In this document: piece after piece, positions 8,748-17,545 of the stretch
Layout of the letters: each line of letters opens with the position of its first letter
Numbering within the stretch: the stretch's first letter is position 1
IMG/VR virus record: IMGVR_UViG_3300048007_000381
Location: 1 to 40,718 of that record
Length of the DNA: 40,718 nt
Origin: a virus
Reading direction: 5' to 3' (one strand)
The notes under the pieces: generated by a model
Seen by the model: the letters and a program-made list of their open reading frames with translations, nothing else
Database searches by the model: none
Told to the model about the DNA's origin: nothing
Position numbers and translations under genes: made by a program

Positions 8748-9611
8748 ATGGCAACAGCAAAAACACCTGCGGCTAAAAAAGCTGCACCAAAAGCAAAAGT
8801 TGAAACATATGTTGAACCAGAACCAGAAGTTCTTGCAACTATTCAACCTGAAACAAAAAAATTTACAAAGAAAAAAGATGAATGGGTTTTTAAAGACCGA
8901 TTGTACGAGCTAGCTAGCGGCAAAGAACCGTTGGCTTATACTGTCCCTACAATGCACTCTGCAAAAAGCCCGTTACTTCACTTTGACAAAGAAAAAGGAT
9001 ACCAGCGAGAAATACGCTATGCTACTAACCAGCGCTCTCCATTTGTTGATGAGCAAGAAGGAACAGTAACACTAGGGCGTATTGTTTTAAGAAACGGTAT
9101 TTTAAGAGTTCCTAAAGAGAACGTAGCAATGCAAAAGTTTTTATCTGTACACCCGTTTGTTACATCCGGTATAATTGTAGAGTATAAACCTGAGTCAATC
9201 GCGGAAGACGAGGTTGATTGGATTGAAATGGAATTAGAGGCACTTAATGCTGCTAAAGACATGGCTGTCGATCAAGCTGAAGCTATAATGCGGGTCCAGA
9301 GCGGATCTAAGGTATCTGAGCTCTCTTCTAAGGAACTTAAAAGAGATTTACTTATATTTGCGCGTAAACAACCTGGTTTGTTCTTAGAACTAGCCAATGA
9401 CGATAACGTGGAACTAAGAAATATTGGGATCAAAGCCACAGAGCGTGGATTGCTAACATTATCAAGTGACAATAGAACATTTATGTACGGCGAAAATAAA
9501 CGCAAGATCATGACTGTTCCTTTTGACGAACACCCTTATTCAGCGCTTGCTGCATTCTTCAAAACAGATGAAGGTATGGAAGTACTGAATGTAATTGAAA
9601 AACGACTATAA
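8748..9611 (+). CDS. Structural-region hypothetical protein after capsid
   Basis: A 287-residue protein of unknown function flanked by two hairpins, one after the capsid gene and one after its own stop. Residues 1-45 form a low-complexity Lys/Ala/Pro/Glu tail (AAKKAAPKAK, then EPEPEV). Residues about 45-140 contain beta-like segments (GTVTLGRIVLRNGILRVP). Residues about 150-290 are helical with KELKRDLLIFARKQPGLFLELAND. The position suggests a head completion, decoration or minor virion protein, but nothing in the sequence proves it. The flanking hairpins suggest that its dosage is set separately from its neighbours. Confidence 0.6.
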   Translation: MATAKTPAAKKAAPKAKVETYVEPEPEVLATIQPETKKFTKKKDEWVFKDRLYELASGKEPLAYTVPTMHSAKSPLLHFDKEKGYQREIRYATNQRSPFVDEQEGTVTLGRIVLRNGILRVPKENVAMQKFLSVHPFVTSGIIVEYKPESIAEDEVDWIEMELEALNAAKDMAVDQAEAIMRVQSGSKVSELSSKELKRDLLIFARKQPGLFLELANDDNVELRNIGIKATERGLLTLSSDNRTFMYGENKRKIMTVPFDEHPYSALAAFFKTDEGMEVLNVIEKRL

Positions 9612-9618
9612 GTCAAAT

Positions 9619-9646
9619 AGTGGGGATCGCTAACGCGGTCTCCACT
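9619..9646 (+). terminator. Strong 12-bp stem-loop
   Basis: The arms AGTGGGGATCGC (9619-9630) and GCGGTCTCCACT (9635-9646) pair over 12 bp with two G-T wobbles and a TAAC tetraloop, followed by TTAATAAC. It lies 7 bases after the preceding stop codon and 18 bases before the next start. It looks like an intrinsic terminator, although the T-run is weak. Confidence 0.7.
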
Positions 9647-9664
9647 TTAATAACATAAAACATT

Positions 9665-10351
9665 ATGAGCGTAAGCGTAGACACTGTTTATCAACGAGTA
9701 TTAAGTATACTCAATAAAGAGCAACGAGGGTATGTTACGCCTCAAGAATTTAATCTGTTTGCTAATCAAGCACAGATGGATCTATTCGAGCAATACTTCT
9801 ATGACATTAACCAGTTCGGTAGAATGCATGGAAACGATACGGAGTTCTCCGACATGCTCAACCTTCTCAACGAAAAAATAAACTTATTTGAGGCTACAGC
9901 GGCAATGATCCGCAGTAACAATTATTGGACCGTGCCTTCTGATTTATACAGGATAGGCACACTTATCTATAATAATACAGAGGTCGAAAGAATTAATCAA
10001 AAAGAGTTTTTATACATAAATCAAGCGCCTTTAACCAAGCCTACTGATACAAGACCTGTTTTTGTAGCTAGCGACGACGGATACAAAGTATATGGTACAG
10101 CTGAGTTAACTGCTGGTGTAACGTGTAATTATATTAAAAGACCCGCGACAGTAGAGTGGGGTTACAATACACTTAACGGCGTTGCTCAATACAATGCTTC
10201 CACCTCTCAGGATTTTCCTCTTCACGCTTCTGAAGAAACAGAATTAGTAATGAAAATACTAGAGCTTGCTGGTATTTCAACACGCGAATTGCAAGTGTAC
10301 CAAATAGCCGCTCAAGAAGAAGCGCGCAATACTCAACAAGAAAAATCTTAA
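9665..10351 (+). CDS. Head-tail connector (adaptor/ring-like) protein
   Basis: A 228-residue protein in the connector position, between the capsid block and the muzzle protein. The N-terminal 110 residues are helical (VYQRVLSILNKEQRGYVTP, then NLFANQAQMDLFEQYFYD), followed by a beta-rich centre (DLYRIGTLIYNNTEVERI, then YKVYGTAELTAGVTCNYI) and a C-terminal helix (ETELVMKILELAGIS). The helix/beta-insert/helix plan matches the general architecture of gp11/gp4-type adaptors that extend the portal in podoviruses. In crAss-like phages such small proteins form the ring proteins. This is inference from fold plan and order. A 3-base gap separates it from the next connector gene. Confidence 0.55.
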   Translation: MSVSVDTVYQRVLSILNKEQRGYVTPQEFNLFANQAQMDLFEQYFYDINQFGRMHGNDTEFSDMLNLLNEKINLFEATAAMIRSNNYWTVPSDLYRIGTLIYNNTEVERINQKEFLYINQAPLTKPTDTRPVFVASDDGYKVYGTAELTAGVTCNYIKRPATVEWGYNTLNGVAQYNASTSQDFPLHASEETELVMKILELAGISTRELQVYQIAAQEEARNTQQEKS

Positions 10352-10354
10352 CAC

Positions 10355-11272
10355 ATGGCATTATTAAATCAAACTAGCGAAGCTTACTACCTTGGCGCCG
10401 ACGGCGTTTGGAATAGTGGTGATGAAGATTACGGTGACTACCAGTTTGTTAGCCTTAAAGATATGGTTAATAATTTTATGATAGCCTATGTAGGTGAAGA
10501 TAAAATTATAAGCAAGATCAAAAGAACAGACGTAGCTTTTCACGCACAGCGTGCTATTCAAGAATTTAGCTTTGACACACTACCTTCGCAAAAGGCATAC
10601 GAAATAGAAATACCGCCTTCGCTGTCAATGATATTACCACAGGATTACGTTAATTATGTACGTATGTCTTGGGTAGACGCTAATGGTATTGAAAGAATTA
10701 TATATCCTATTCGTGATTCAAGTAATCCTTCTGCTATTGCACAGGATAACAGTTATCAATACACTTTTGACCATGCCGGTAATATACTCAAAGCGCACGA
10801 GTCTGAAACGCTTAAGAAGTTTAATTCGGATTACTACGGATCACCATATAACAATCCGCAAGACAATGCGTTAAACGAGGGTATGCTTTTTAATATGTAC
10901 CGCTACGGGAGACGCTATGGTTTGCAACCGGAGGCGGCCCAAATGAACGGGGTTTTTTACATAGACCAGCTGCACGGCATTGTGCATTTTAGTTCGGATA
11001 TGGTAAACCGCATAATTACATTAAAGTACATTAGTGACGGCCTTGGCACAGAAGAAGAAATGCGAGTGCACAAGTTTGCTGAAGAAGCGGTGTATAAGTA
11101 CATTACTCATGCAATTTTAGGAACAAGAGCTAACACGCCTGAGTACCAAGTAGCGAGATTTAAAAAAGAAATGGTTGCTGCTAAACGTAACGCTAAATTA
11201 CGTATGTCTAATCTTAAGATATCTGAATTAGCGCAAGTAATGAGAAACCAATCCAAGTGGATTAAACACTAA
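10355..11272 (+). CDS. Second connector / ring-like structural protein
   Basis: A 305-residue protein with the same general plan as its upstream neighbour: N-terminal helices (VAFHAQRAIQEFSFDTLP at about 66-83), a beta segment with YEIEIPPSLSMILPQDYVNY, a central loop region rich in Asn/Tyr, a strand pair around GIVHFSSD and RIITLKYISDGLG, and C-terminal helices with a basic tail. This resembles adaptor/tail-tube-gatekeeper proteins at the portal-tail interface. It lies 3 bases after the previous gene and 3 bases before the muzzle gene, so the three are probably co-translated. The exact role (adaptor, closure or ring) cannot be told from the sequence. Confidence 0.55.
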   Translation: MALLNQTSEAYYLGADGVWNSGDEDYGDYQFVSLKDMVNNFMIAYVGEDKIISKIKRTDVAFHAQRAIQEFSFDTLPSQKAYEIEIPPSLSMILPQDYVNYVRMSWVDANGIERIIYPIRDSSNPSAIAQDNSYQYTFDHAGNILKAHESETLKKFNSDYYGSPYNNPQDNALNEGMLFNMYRYGRRYGLQPEAAQMNGVFYIDQLHGIVHFSSDMVNRIITLKYISDGLGTEEEMRVHKFAEEAVYKYITHAILGTRANTPEYQVARFKKEMVAAKRNAKLRMSNLKISELAQVMRNQSKWIKH

Positions 11273-11275
11273 TAT

Positions 11276-14200
11276 ATGGCTAAGCTACAGCATACATTTA
11301 TCCAGGGTAAAATGAACAAAGACCTTGATGAAAGGTTGGTACCTAACGGACAATATCGCGATGCCCAGAATATTCAGGTAAGTACATCTGAAGGATCTGA
11401 TGTAGGCGCCGTAGAAAATATACTTGGTAACACTATAAAGAACTTAAGAAGCACTGGCCCAGATGTGTTTTGGCAATCAAACTTTGGGTTGCAAAACCCC
11501 GTTTGTATCGGCGTTATTAAAGACTCACAGAACGAAAAAATATATTGGTTTTTAAATTCAGCAGATTCTAGCACGGACGCTATTGTTGAATACGATCAAA
11601 CTACAGGCATTGTAGCCCCTATACTAGTTGATGTAAATGGCGTGTTAAACTTTAATAAGTTAAACCTCATTACGGGTGTTAATATATTAGAGGGGCTACT
11701 TTACTGGACAGATGACCTTAATGAGCCTAGGGTAATAAACATAGCTACATTTAAAGCCGGTTCTACTGATTTTGTTACACAAACTCATGTGTATGGCGCT
11801 GCTAGAGATTTTATAGCTTCTGATGTAACGGTTATAACAGCTACACCATTAACAGCTTTAACCGCAATTGCTCAGCCATCTATATACAGTGGCCCAGGTA
11901 CTGGTATTACGCCTATCTTAGACGCATCGCCCTCAGTGCCATGGAATACTTTATCCGTAGGTGATACTGTAGGTATTTCTTGGACCGCTCCTATTACTTG
12001 GACAGGATTAACAAACCCTAAGGTTGCTATTACAAAACAAGTTCAAGGTAATAACGGTGCAGTAGAAAATTACGAAATAATAGGTTTGCTTTCAAGCATA
12101 GGCACAATTAGTGCTGTTATTACAATACAAAGCATCACTCCTAGTATACCGAGTACGGTAGTAGATTTCAATATGCTGCTTGTTGAGGACGAGCCTATAT
12201 TTAAAAATGATTTTCCAAGATTTTCATACAGATACAAATACACAGACGGTAGATTTTCAACCTACGCGCCGTTTTCTCAAGCAGCTTTTGTTGCAGGTAA
12301 ATTTGAATATGCCAGTAGAGATGGGTTTAACATTGGGATGGAAGATGTTATAAGAAAAATATCTTTAACAAACTTTCCTTCTCTTGGTGGTGCCACGTTT
12401 CCAAAAAATGTTGCGGAAATTGAAGTATTATATAAGGGATCTCGATCTAATAATATATATTTAATAGAATCTTTTGAATTTGATTTTGCTTCAAACCCTC
12501 AGCCTGTATTAACATTAGACATTACCTCTGATACTTTAGGAAGAATAATTGAAAGCTCACAACTTCTTAGGTTATTTGATAATGTACCTCAAAAAGCAAA
12601 AGCGCAAGAGCTTATAGGCAATAGAATAGTTTACGGAAATTACGTGCAAAACTATGACGTACCTAACAGCAGTATCTCTATTAGTGTTGATCAAATAAAC
12701 ACCGCTCACACAGATCCATTATTTGGCAAGTCGTCTGTAAAAACAGATAGAAAATATCAAATAGGCTTTAGTTTTCTAGATGATTTTGGCAGAGAGTCGC
12801 CTGTATTTACCTCAACATCAGGTTCTATTTCTTTACAAAAAGAAAACTCAAACAAAGAAAATCAAATACAAGCTAAGCTAGCGTCTTCCAGTATAACGCC
12901 TTCGTGGGCAAGCGCATTTAAAATATATTTAAAAAACAATACTCCAGAATACTATAACATAGCGCTTGATCGCTATTACAATTCTGTAGATGGCAATGTT
13001 TGGCTTTCTTTTCCTTCTTCTGAAAGGAATAAAGTTAAAGAAGGTCAGTTTATTATACTTAAAAAAGAGCATGATAACGACTTGCCAGTACAGGTAAATA
13101 ACAGATATAAAATAAATTCTATATCTAACGAAGCCCCAGATAGTTTAACGAAAGTTCAAACAGCGGTAGCAAGAGCTGATGTTTTAGGTTTTTCCAGTAT
13201 TGATACACCAAGGGGGTTTGTTGTTGGGAGCAATAGAATAAGGTTTTACGGGCCAAATAGCGATGTAATAACCGACGGTACCGATTTAAACGGCACTAAT
13301 GCTAATTTCCATGAAAACATAATTCAAGGGAACTATATATCTTTTTCAAATTCCACCGGCGGAGGTACTTCTTTAACTTATGAAATAGCTTATGGTGGGC
13401 CTACTGGCGCAATTTATACAACAACTGGCACTACGCCTATTACATATTCAGTGTATGAAATAGTATTGGTAAAGGATCTGGACCCGGTAGACGTGTGGCT
13501 AACAACGTCAACATTTAATACTTTATTTAGGTCTACTGTTTACATAAACGAAAACAGAGCGCTTCCTGAATTTACGGGTAGATTTTTTGTTAAAATAAAT
13601 CCTAACGGAACTTTTATAAATAGCGTTAAAGCAGCTTTTTCAGACTTAGCAGTGCCCCTAGTCGAAAGTGGCACAATAAATATAACAACAACGCTTGGTT
13701 CTACTCTTACTTCCACGGATACTTTAGTAGCGTGGCAAGATGCTCTTGATCCAGCTAATCCAAATTTTTTGCTGCCTACCGCTGGGTCTGATTTATTTAA
13801 TTTAGCTATAGCAAGAACAGATGATTTACCGGCGCAATTTGGGGGCACTGGAAGTGGATCTTATTTCCCTGATGTGGCTTATCAATATTATCAAAATTTA
13901 ATAATACCTAGTAAATTTAAATTTTTATACGCGGATAATACGCAAAGCCAAAGCGAATACACTATTATCGGCATAGACGACACGTTAAATTTTGGTGGCT
14001 ATCCCAGAACCGGACAAAGCAATGGTTCAGGAAGAAACCAGCAATATACATTAAATCGTAATTTTGACGACACTCAGTATGGCGGTACTCCCTCTGCTGC
14101 GCAAATCGTAGGCATTGTTTTATACACAGAGCAAACAACGACAACTGAAACTATTCAGTCTTCTAAAAACCCAGCTATTTTTGAAACTGAGCCTGAGGAA

Positions 14201-15652
14201 CTAGCAGACATCGATCTTTACTATGAAGCTTCTGGCGCAATTGACATAAATCTTGCTAGAAATTATCAAACTTTAAATTGGTTTAATTGTTATTCCTTTG
14301 GAAATGGCGTAGAGTCAGATAGAATACGTGATGACTTTAATGCCCCTGTGTTAGGCAAAGGTGTTAGAGTTAGCTCTACATTAGAGGAACCTTACAGGCA
14401 AGAACGCTTAGGATCGCAAATGATTTTTAGCGGTATATTTAATTCTATTAGTGGAATAAACAATACAAATCAGTTCCTAACCGCTGAAAACATTACTAAA
14501 AGTTTAAATGTTTCTTATGGTACGCTACAGAAGCTGCATGCTAGAGATACTGATTTAATAGCTCTTTGTGAAGACAAATGCTTTAAAATACTAGCCAATA
14601 AAGACGCATTATTTAATGCAGACGGTAGTACTAACGTTACTTCTAGCGCTAATGTGTTGGGGCAAACAATACCTTTCGTCGGTGAATACGGAATATCTAA
14701 AAATCCAGAGTCCTTTGCGTCATTTGGTTTTAGATCGTATTTTACAGACAAAGCCAGGGGCGCTGTAATGAGGCTGTCAAGAGACGGTCTCACGGACATT
14801 AGCGACAAAGGCATGTCGTTCTTTTTTCAAGATGCACTTAAAACAAACGTTAACCCTAATATAATAGGATCGTATGATTCCGATGCTGGCTCCTACAATG
14901 TTGTTGTTGGCGGCGAAGGCGTGTCGTTTAAAGAAAAGTCTGACGGGTGGAACACTAGGTTATCTTACGATCCTGAAGCTGGTATATCATTAAACAACGA
15001 GTATTACACGTTTAAAAACGGAGAGCTGTACGAACATTCAAACGCGACTAGATCAAACTTCTATGGAGTGCAGAAAGACACAACTGTTACACCTTTATTC
15101 AATGATGCCCCAACAAGCGTTAAAAACTTTAAGACACTCTCGTACGAAGGGGATGAAGGGTGGATTGCTTCTATCGCAACAAATAAACAAAGTGGAACGG
15201 TAAGTACCTGGAAAGAGCGCGAAGGCATATACTTTAATTACATAATGGGCGATGCTACGACGCTGGCTAATATAGATTTAAAAGAGTTTAGTGTACAGGG
15301 GATAGGCAACGTGCTGGCACATTCTGCGGGTAGTACTACAATAACCATAAACGGGGAAATTAATGTTTCATTGCAACCCGGTGATGTTATTTATTCAAAC
15401 GACCCTGGTAATACATTAAGAGTCATAGGCACGGTTCTTGTTGTTGACAGAGTAAATAACTCTATAAGACTTACCAGCACAATACCCGGTGTACCGCCCG
15501 TGGCTACCGACTTTATGTTATTTGCCAAAAACAGCCAGGTTAATACATCAGGATTGTTAGGCTACTATGGCGAAGCTGTATTTAGCACTTCAAGTTCAAG
15601 CAAGAAAGAGCTGTTCGCGGTGAACTCTGAAATATTTATCAGCAGCGAATAA
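11276..15652 (+). CDS. Tail nozzle/muzzle (packaged-DNA stabilisation-like) protein
   Basis: A 1458-residue beta-rich tail protein. The N-terminus carries the signature NKDLDERLVPNGQYRDAQN (about residues 14-32) followed by SEGSDVGAVENILGN, the opening pattern of beta-propeller nozzle proteins such as P22 gp10, T7 gp12 and the crAss-like muzzle. A propeller-like region (YWFLNSADSSTDAIVEYD, LYWTDDLNEPRVI) follows within the first 150 residues. A large central insertion (about 170-1050) is rich in Thr/Ser/Asn with many short strands, and the propeller pattern seems to resume toward the C-terminus (about 1080-1310: DLIALCEDKCFKILANKD, GAVMRLSRDGLTDIS). It would close the tail tube below the ring proteins and open on receptor contact. 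It is the main hint that the virion is short-tailed. Confidence 0.7.
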   Translation: MAKLQHTFIQGKMNKDLDERLVPNGQYRDAQNIQVSTSEGSDVGAVENILGNTIKNLRSTGPDVFWQSNFGLQNPVCIGVIKDSQNEKIYWFLNSADSSTDAIVEYDQTTGIVAPILVDVNGVLNFNKLNLITGVNILEGLLYWTDDLNEPRVINIATFKAGSTDFVTQTHVYGAARDFIASDVTVITATPLTALTAIAQPSIYSGPGTGITPILDASPSVPWNTLSVGDTVGISWTAPITWTGLTNPKVAITKQVQGNNGAVENYEIIGLLSSIGTISAVITIQSITPSIPSTVVDFNMLLVEDEPIFKNDFPRFSYRYKYTDGRFSTYAPFSQAAFVAGKFEYASRDGFNIGMEDVIRKISLTNFPSLGGATFPKNVAEIEVLYKGSRSNNIYLIESFEFDFASNPQPVLTLDITSDTLGRIIESSQLLRLFDNVPQKAKAQELIGNRIVYGNYVQNYDVPNSSISISVDQINTAHTDPLFGKSSVKTDRKYQIGFSFLDDFGRESPVFTSTSGSISLQKENSNKENQIQAKLASSSITPSWASAFKIYLKNNTPEYYNIALDRYYNSVDGNVWLSFPSSERNKVKEGQFIILKKEHDNDLPVQVNNRYKINSISNEAPDSLTKVQTAVARADVLGFSSIDTPRGFVVGSNRIRFYGPNSDVITDGTDLNGTNANFHENIIQGNYISFSNSTGGGTSLTYEIAYGGPTGAIYTTTGTTPITYSVYEIVLVKDLDPVDVWLTTSTFNTLFRSTVYINENRALPEFTGRFFVKINPNGTFINSVKAAFSDLAVPLVESGTINITTTLGSTLTSTDTLVAWQDALDPANPNFLLPTAGSDLFNLAIARTDDLPAQFGGTGSGSYFPDVAYQYYQNLIIPSKFKFLYADNTQSQSEYTIIGIDDTLNFGGYPRTGQSNGSGRNQQYTLNRNFDDTQYGGTPSAAQIVGIVLYTEQTTTTETIQSSKNPAIFETEPEELADIDLYYEASGAIDINLARNYQTLNWFNCYSFGNGVESDRIRDDFNAPVLGKGVRVSSTLEEPYRQERLGSQMIFSGIFNSISGINNTNQFLTAENITKSLNVSYGTLQKLHARDTDLIALCEDKCFKILANKDALFNADGSTNVTSSANVLGQTIPFVGEYGISKNPESFASFGFRSYFTDKARGAVMRLSRDGLTDISDKGMSFFFQDALKTNVNPNIIGSYDSDAGSYNVVVGGEGVSFKEKSDGWNTRLSYDPEAGISLNNEYYTFKNGELYEHSNATRSNFYGVQKDTTVTPLFNDAPTSVKNFKTLSYEGDEGWIASIATNKQSGTVSTWKEREGIYFNYIMGDATTLANIDLKEFSVQGIGNVLAHSAGSTTITINGEINVSLQPGDVIYSNDPGNTLRVIGTVLVVDRVNNSIRLTSTIPGVPPVATDFMLFAKNSQVNTSGLLGYYGEAVFSTSSSSKKELFAVNSEIFISSE

Positions 15653-15683
15653 TGCGTAATAATAACTTATAAACTAATTAAAT

Positions 15684-16355
15684 ATGTTCGGAGATATTTT
15701 AAGTGGTGCTGTTAATTTCGGCACTTCATATATCGGCGGTAAAAAAAGACTAGCTAGAAGAGGCGAAGCGCAGGGGGCGTATGACCAATCTATGCAGCAG
15801 TACTTTTCTCAGGATACTTCTAACTTGTACTCTAACTTAGAGAACACAATGGAAGACCTAACTGTTAATACTCAAGCAGCGGATTTTGCGGCGCAGCAGC
15901 AAGCACAAGGGTTATCTAATATAATGGGATCTATGAATCAAGCCGCAGGCGGTAGTGGTATCGCTGCGTTAGCACAATCATTAGCTAATCAGCAAGCGCA
16001 ATCAGCGCAGCAAGCATCTGCAAGTATAGGTCAGCAGGAACAAAGAAACCAGATGGCAGCAGCTGGACAAGCTGGTAGGCTCCAATCAATGGAGAGAGCC
16101 GGTGCGGAGCAGTCTAGAGCGTTAAAAGCTCAATTACTTGGTGAAGAATTTCAAATAGATGCAAACGAACTAGCATCGAGCGAGGAGGCAATCCAAGCAG
16201 CGAGGGCAGCAAGAGCTGACGCTGCAGGGCAATTCGCGGGGGGTGTTGGTAATGCAGTGGGTGCTGCAATGGGATTGCCAACAGAAACTCTCGGCAAACT
16301 AGGCAGCCTAGGTGTTGGGTTGGCTGATGCTGGTAGAATATTAGGTAAAAGATAA
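15684..16355 (+). CDS. Internal virion protein candidate (Ala/Gln-rich)
   Basis: A 223-residue, Ala/Gln-rich, mostly helical protein with a Gly-rich N-terminus (GDILSGAVNFGTSYIGGKK) and a Gly/Ala-rich hydrophobic C-terminal stretch (about 180-215: AGGVGNAVGAAMGLP). Amphipathic helices flanked by Gly/Ala segments are typical of short ejection proteins such as T7 gp14 and P22 gp7, which insert into the host envelope during DNA entry. Together with the next two genes it forms a three-gene set like T7 gp14-gp15-gp16. The stop overlaps the next ATG (TAATG). The leader ends in taattaaatATG. Confidence 0.6.
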   Translation: MFGDILSGAVNFGTSYIGGKKRLARRGEAQGAYDQSMQQYFSQDTSNLYSNLENTMEDLTVNTQAADFAAQQQAQGLSNIMGSMNQAAGGSGIAALAQSLANQQAQSAQQASASIGQQEQRNQMAAAGQAGRLQSMERAGAEQSRALKAQLLGEEFQIDANELASSEEAIQAARAARADAAGQFAGGVGNAVGAAMGLPTETLGKLGSLGVGLADAGRILGKR

Positions 16356-17527
16356 TGGCTAAGCAACAAGGATCAGGAGTAGTGGCGGCGGCACGTAGAG
16401 TGTCAGATACGCAGGGCAGGTTTCAAGACGTGGGCAGTCAATTTATGACCGGCTATAATAAATCTTTAGAAGCTAAAAAAGCACGCGAAGCTAAAGCTAA
16501 AGAAGGCATAGCTAAAGCTAACGCATTAATGGACGGGTTTAAAGATGATATTGACTACATGTCTTTTACTCCCGAAGAAGGTAAGCTAGTTAAAGACCAG
16601 GTGGTAACGTGGAGAAATGCATATGCTGATTTAGCGAATAAGGCTTCTAAAATAGAAGATAAAACAAGTCAGGAATATCAAATTTTGATGGACGAAATGA
16701 CCGGGTTTAAAAACCGTTTAGTTTCTTTAAAAAATAATATTGATGGAAGGCAGCAGTTAAAAGCTGACTTTAAAACAGATCTTAACGATTATTCTACAGC
16801 AGGTTTTAACGATGAAGCAATAGCTAAAGCTACTGTTATGTCTGCAACGCCATTTTCCGGTGTAAATGATAGAGGCGAACTTATGTGGTCTGATGAAGGA
16901 CTTGGTGAGTTCTCGTCTACTGGTTTTAAAATGCCGGCATCTAATAAGCCTGCGAAACAAGCAGCAGCAAATATATTTAACGAAGTAGAGCGCCAATCTA
17001 ACGCGCGCGGCCCTTTAACCCCAGCTCTTAAAGAGTCGTTAAGAAATAAGTTAGATAACAGCATTGGGAGTAAAGAAAATCTTTTAAGTTTTATAGCAGA
17101 CAATCAATTTGAGATTTTTAAGTTTGACGACTTAGACCCAGAATCTGATATTAACGAGCTTCGTGAAACTGTATTAGATAGACTAATGAATGGTTTAGAA
17201 AGTACAAGAGGAGCAGCACTTATTGAAGAAAAGCCTTCCAAGCCTCAAGGGGGAGGAACTACAGCTACTAATGTTATAAAGCCTAAACTAGTAGACACGG
17301 TTGAAGCTATGCAACTACTAGAAAACGAGGAGAATTCCAGCGTGCCAGGCCCAATTCAATTAAAGGAATTTGAACTTGGACCGACGACCGATCCAGGTAG
17401 TATTAAAGTTACGTGGGATCCAAAAAGAAAAGAGTGGACTTATTTAAATGCAGTGTTCAGTGAGGATAAAAGCTATAAAACTTTAAAAGAAGTTATGATT
17501 TCTCACCCTAGTCTTTTTTACAAATAA
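16355..17527 (+). CDS. Internal virion protein candidate
   Basis: A 390-residue hydrophilic protein, second of the proposed three ejection genes. Residues 1-140 are helical and Lys/Ala-rich (KSLEAKKAREAKAKEGIAK), with coiled-coil character. The middle contains polar loops. Residues about 320-390 are beta-like (LKEFELGP, SIKVTWDPKRKEWTYLNAVF), possibly a small C-terminal beta domain. It has no catalytic motif, signal peptide or membrane segment. The position between the Ala/Gln-rich protein and the giant ejection protein matches gp15-like proteins. It starts at the TAATG overlap; the giant gene starts 18 bases after its stop. Confidence 0.55.
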   Translation: MAKQQGSGVVAAARRVSDTQGRFQDVGSQFMTGYNKSLEAKKAREAKAKEGIAKANALMDGFKDDIDYMSFTPEEGKLVKDQVVTWRNAYADLANKASKIEDKTSQEYQILMDEMTGFKNRLVSLKNNIDGRQQLKADFKTDLNDYSTAGFNDEAIAKATVMSATPFSGVNDRGELMWSDEGLGEFSSTGFKMPASNKPAKQAAANIFNEVERQSNARGPLTPALKESLRNKLDNSIGSKENLLSFIADNQFEIFKFDDLDPESDINELRETVLDRLMNGLESTRGAALIEEKPSKPQGGGTTATNVIKPKLVDTVEAMQLLENEENSSVPGPIQLKEFELGPTTDPGSIKVTWDPKRKEWTYLNAVFSEDKSYKTLKEVMISHPSLFYK

Positions 17528-17545
17528 TATAAAATACAATAGCGA

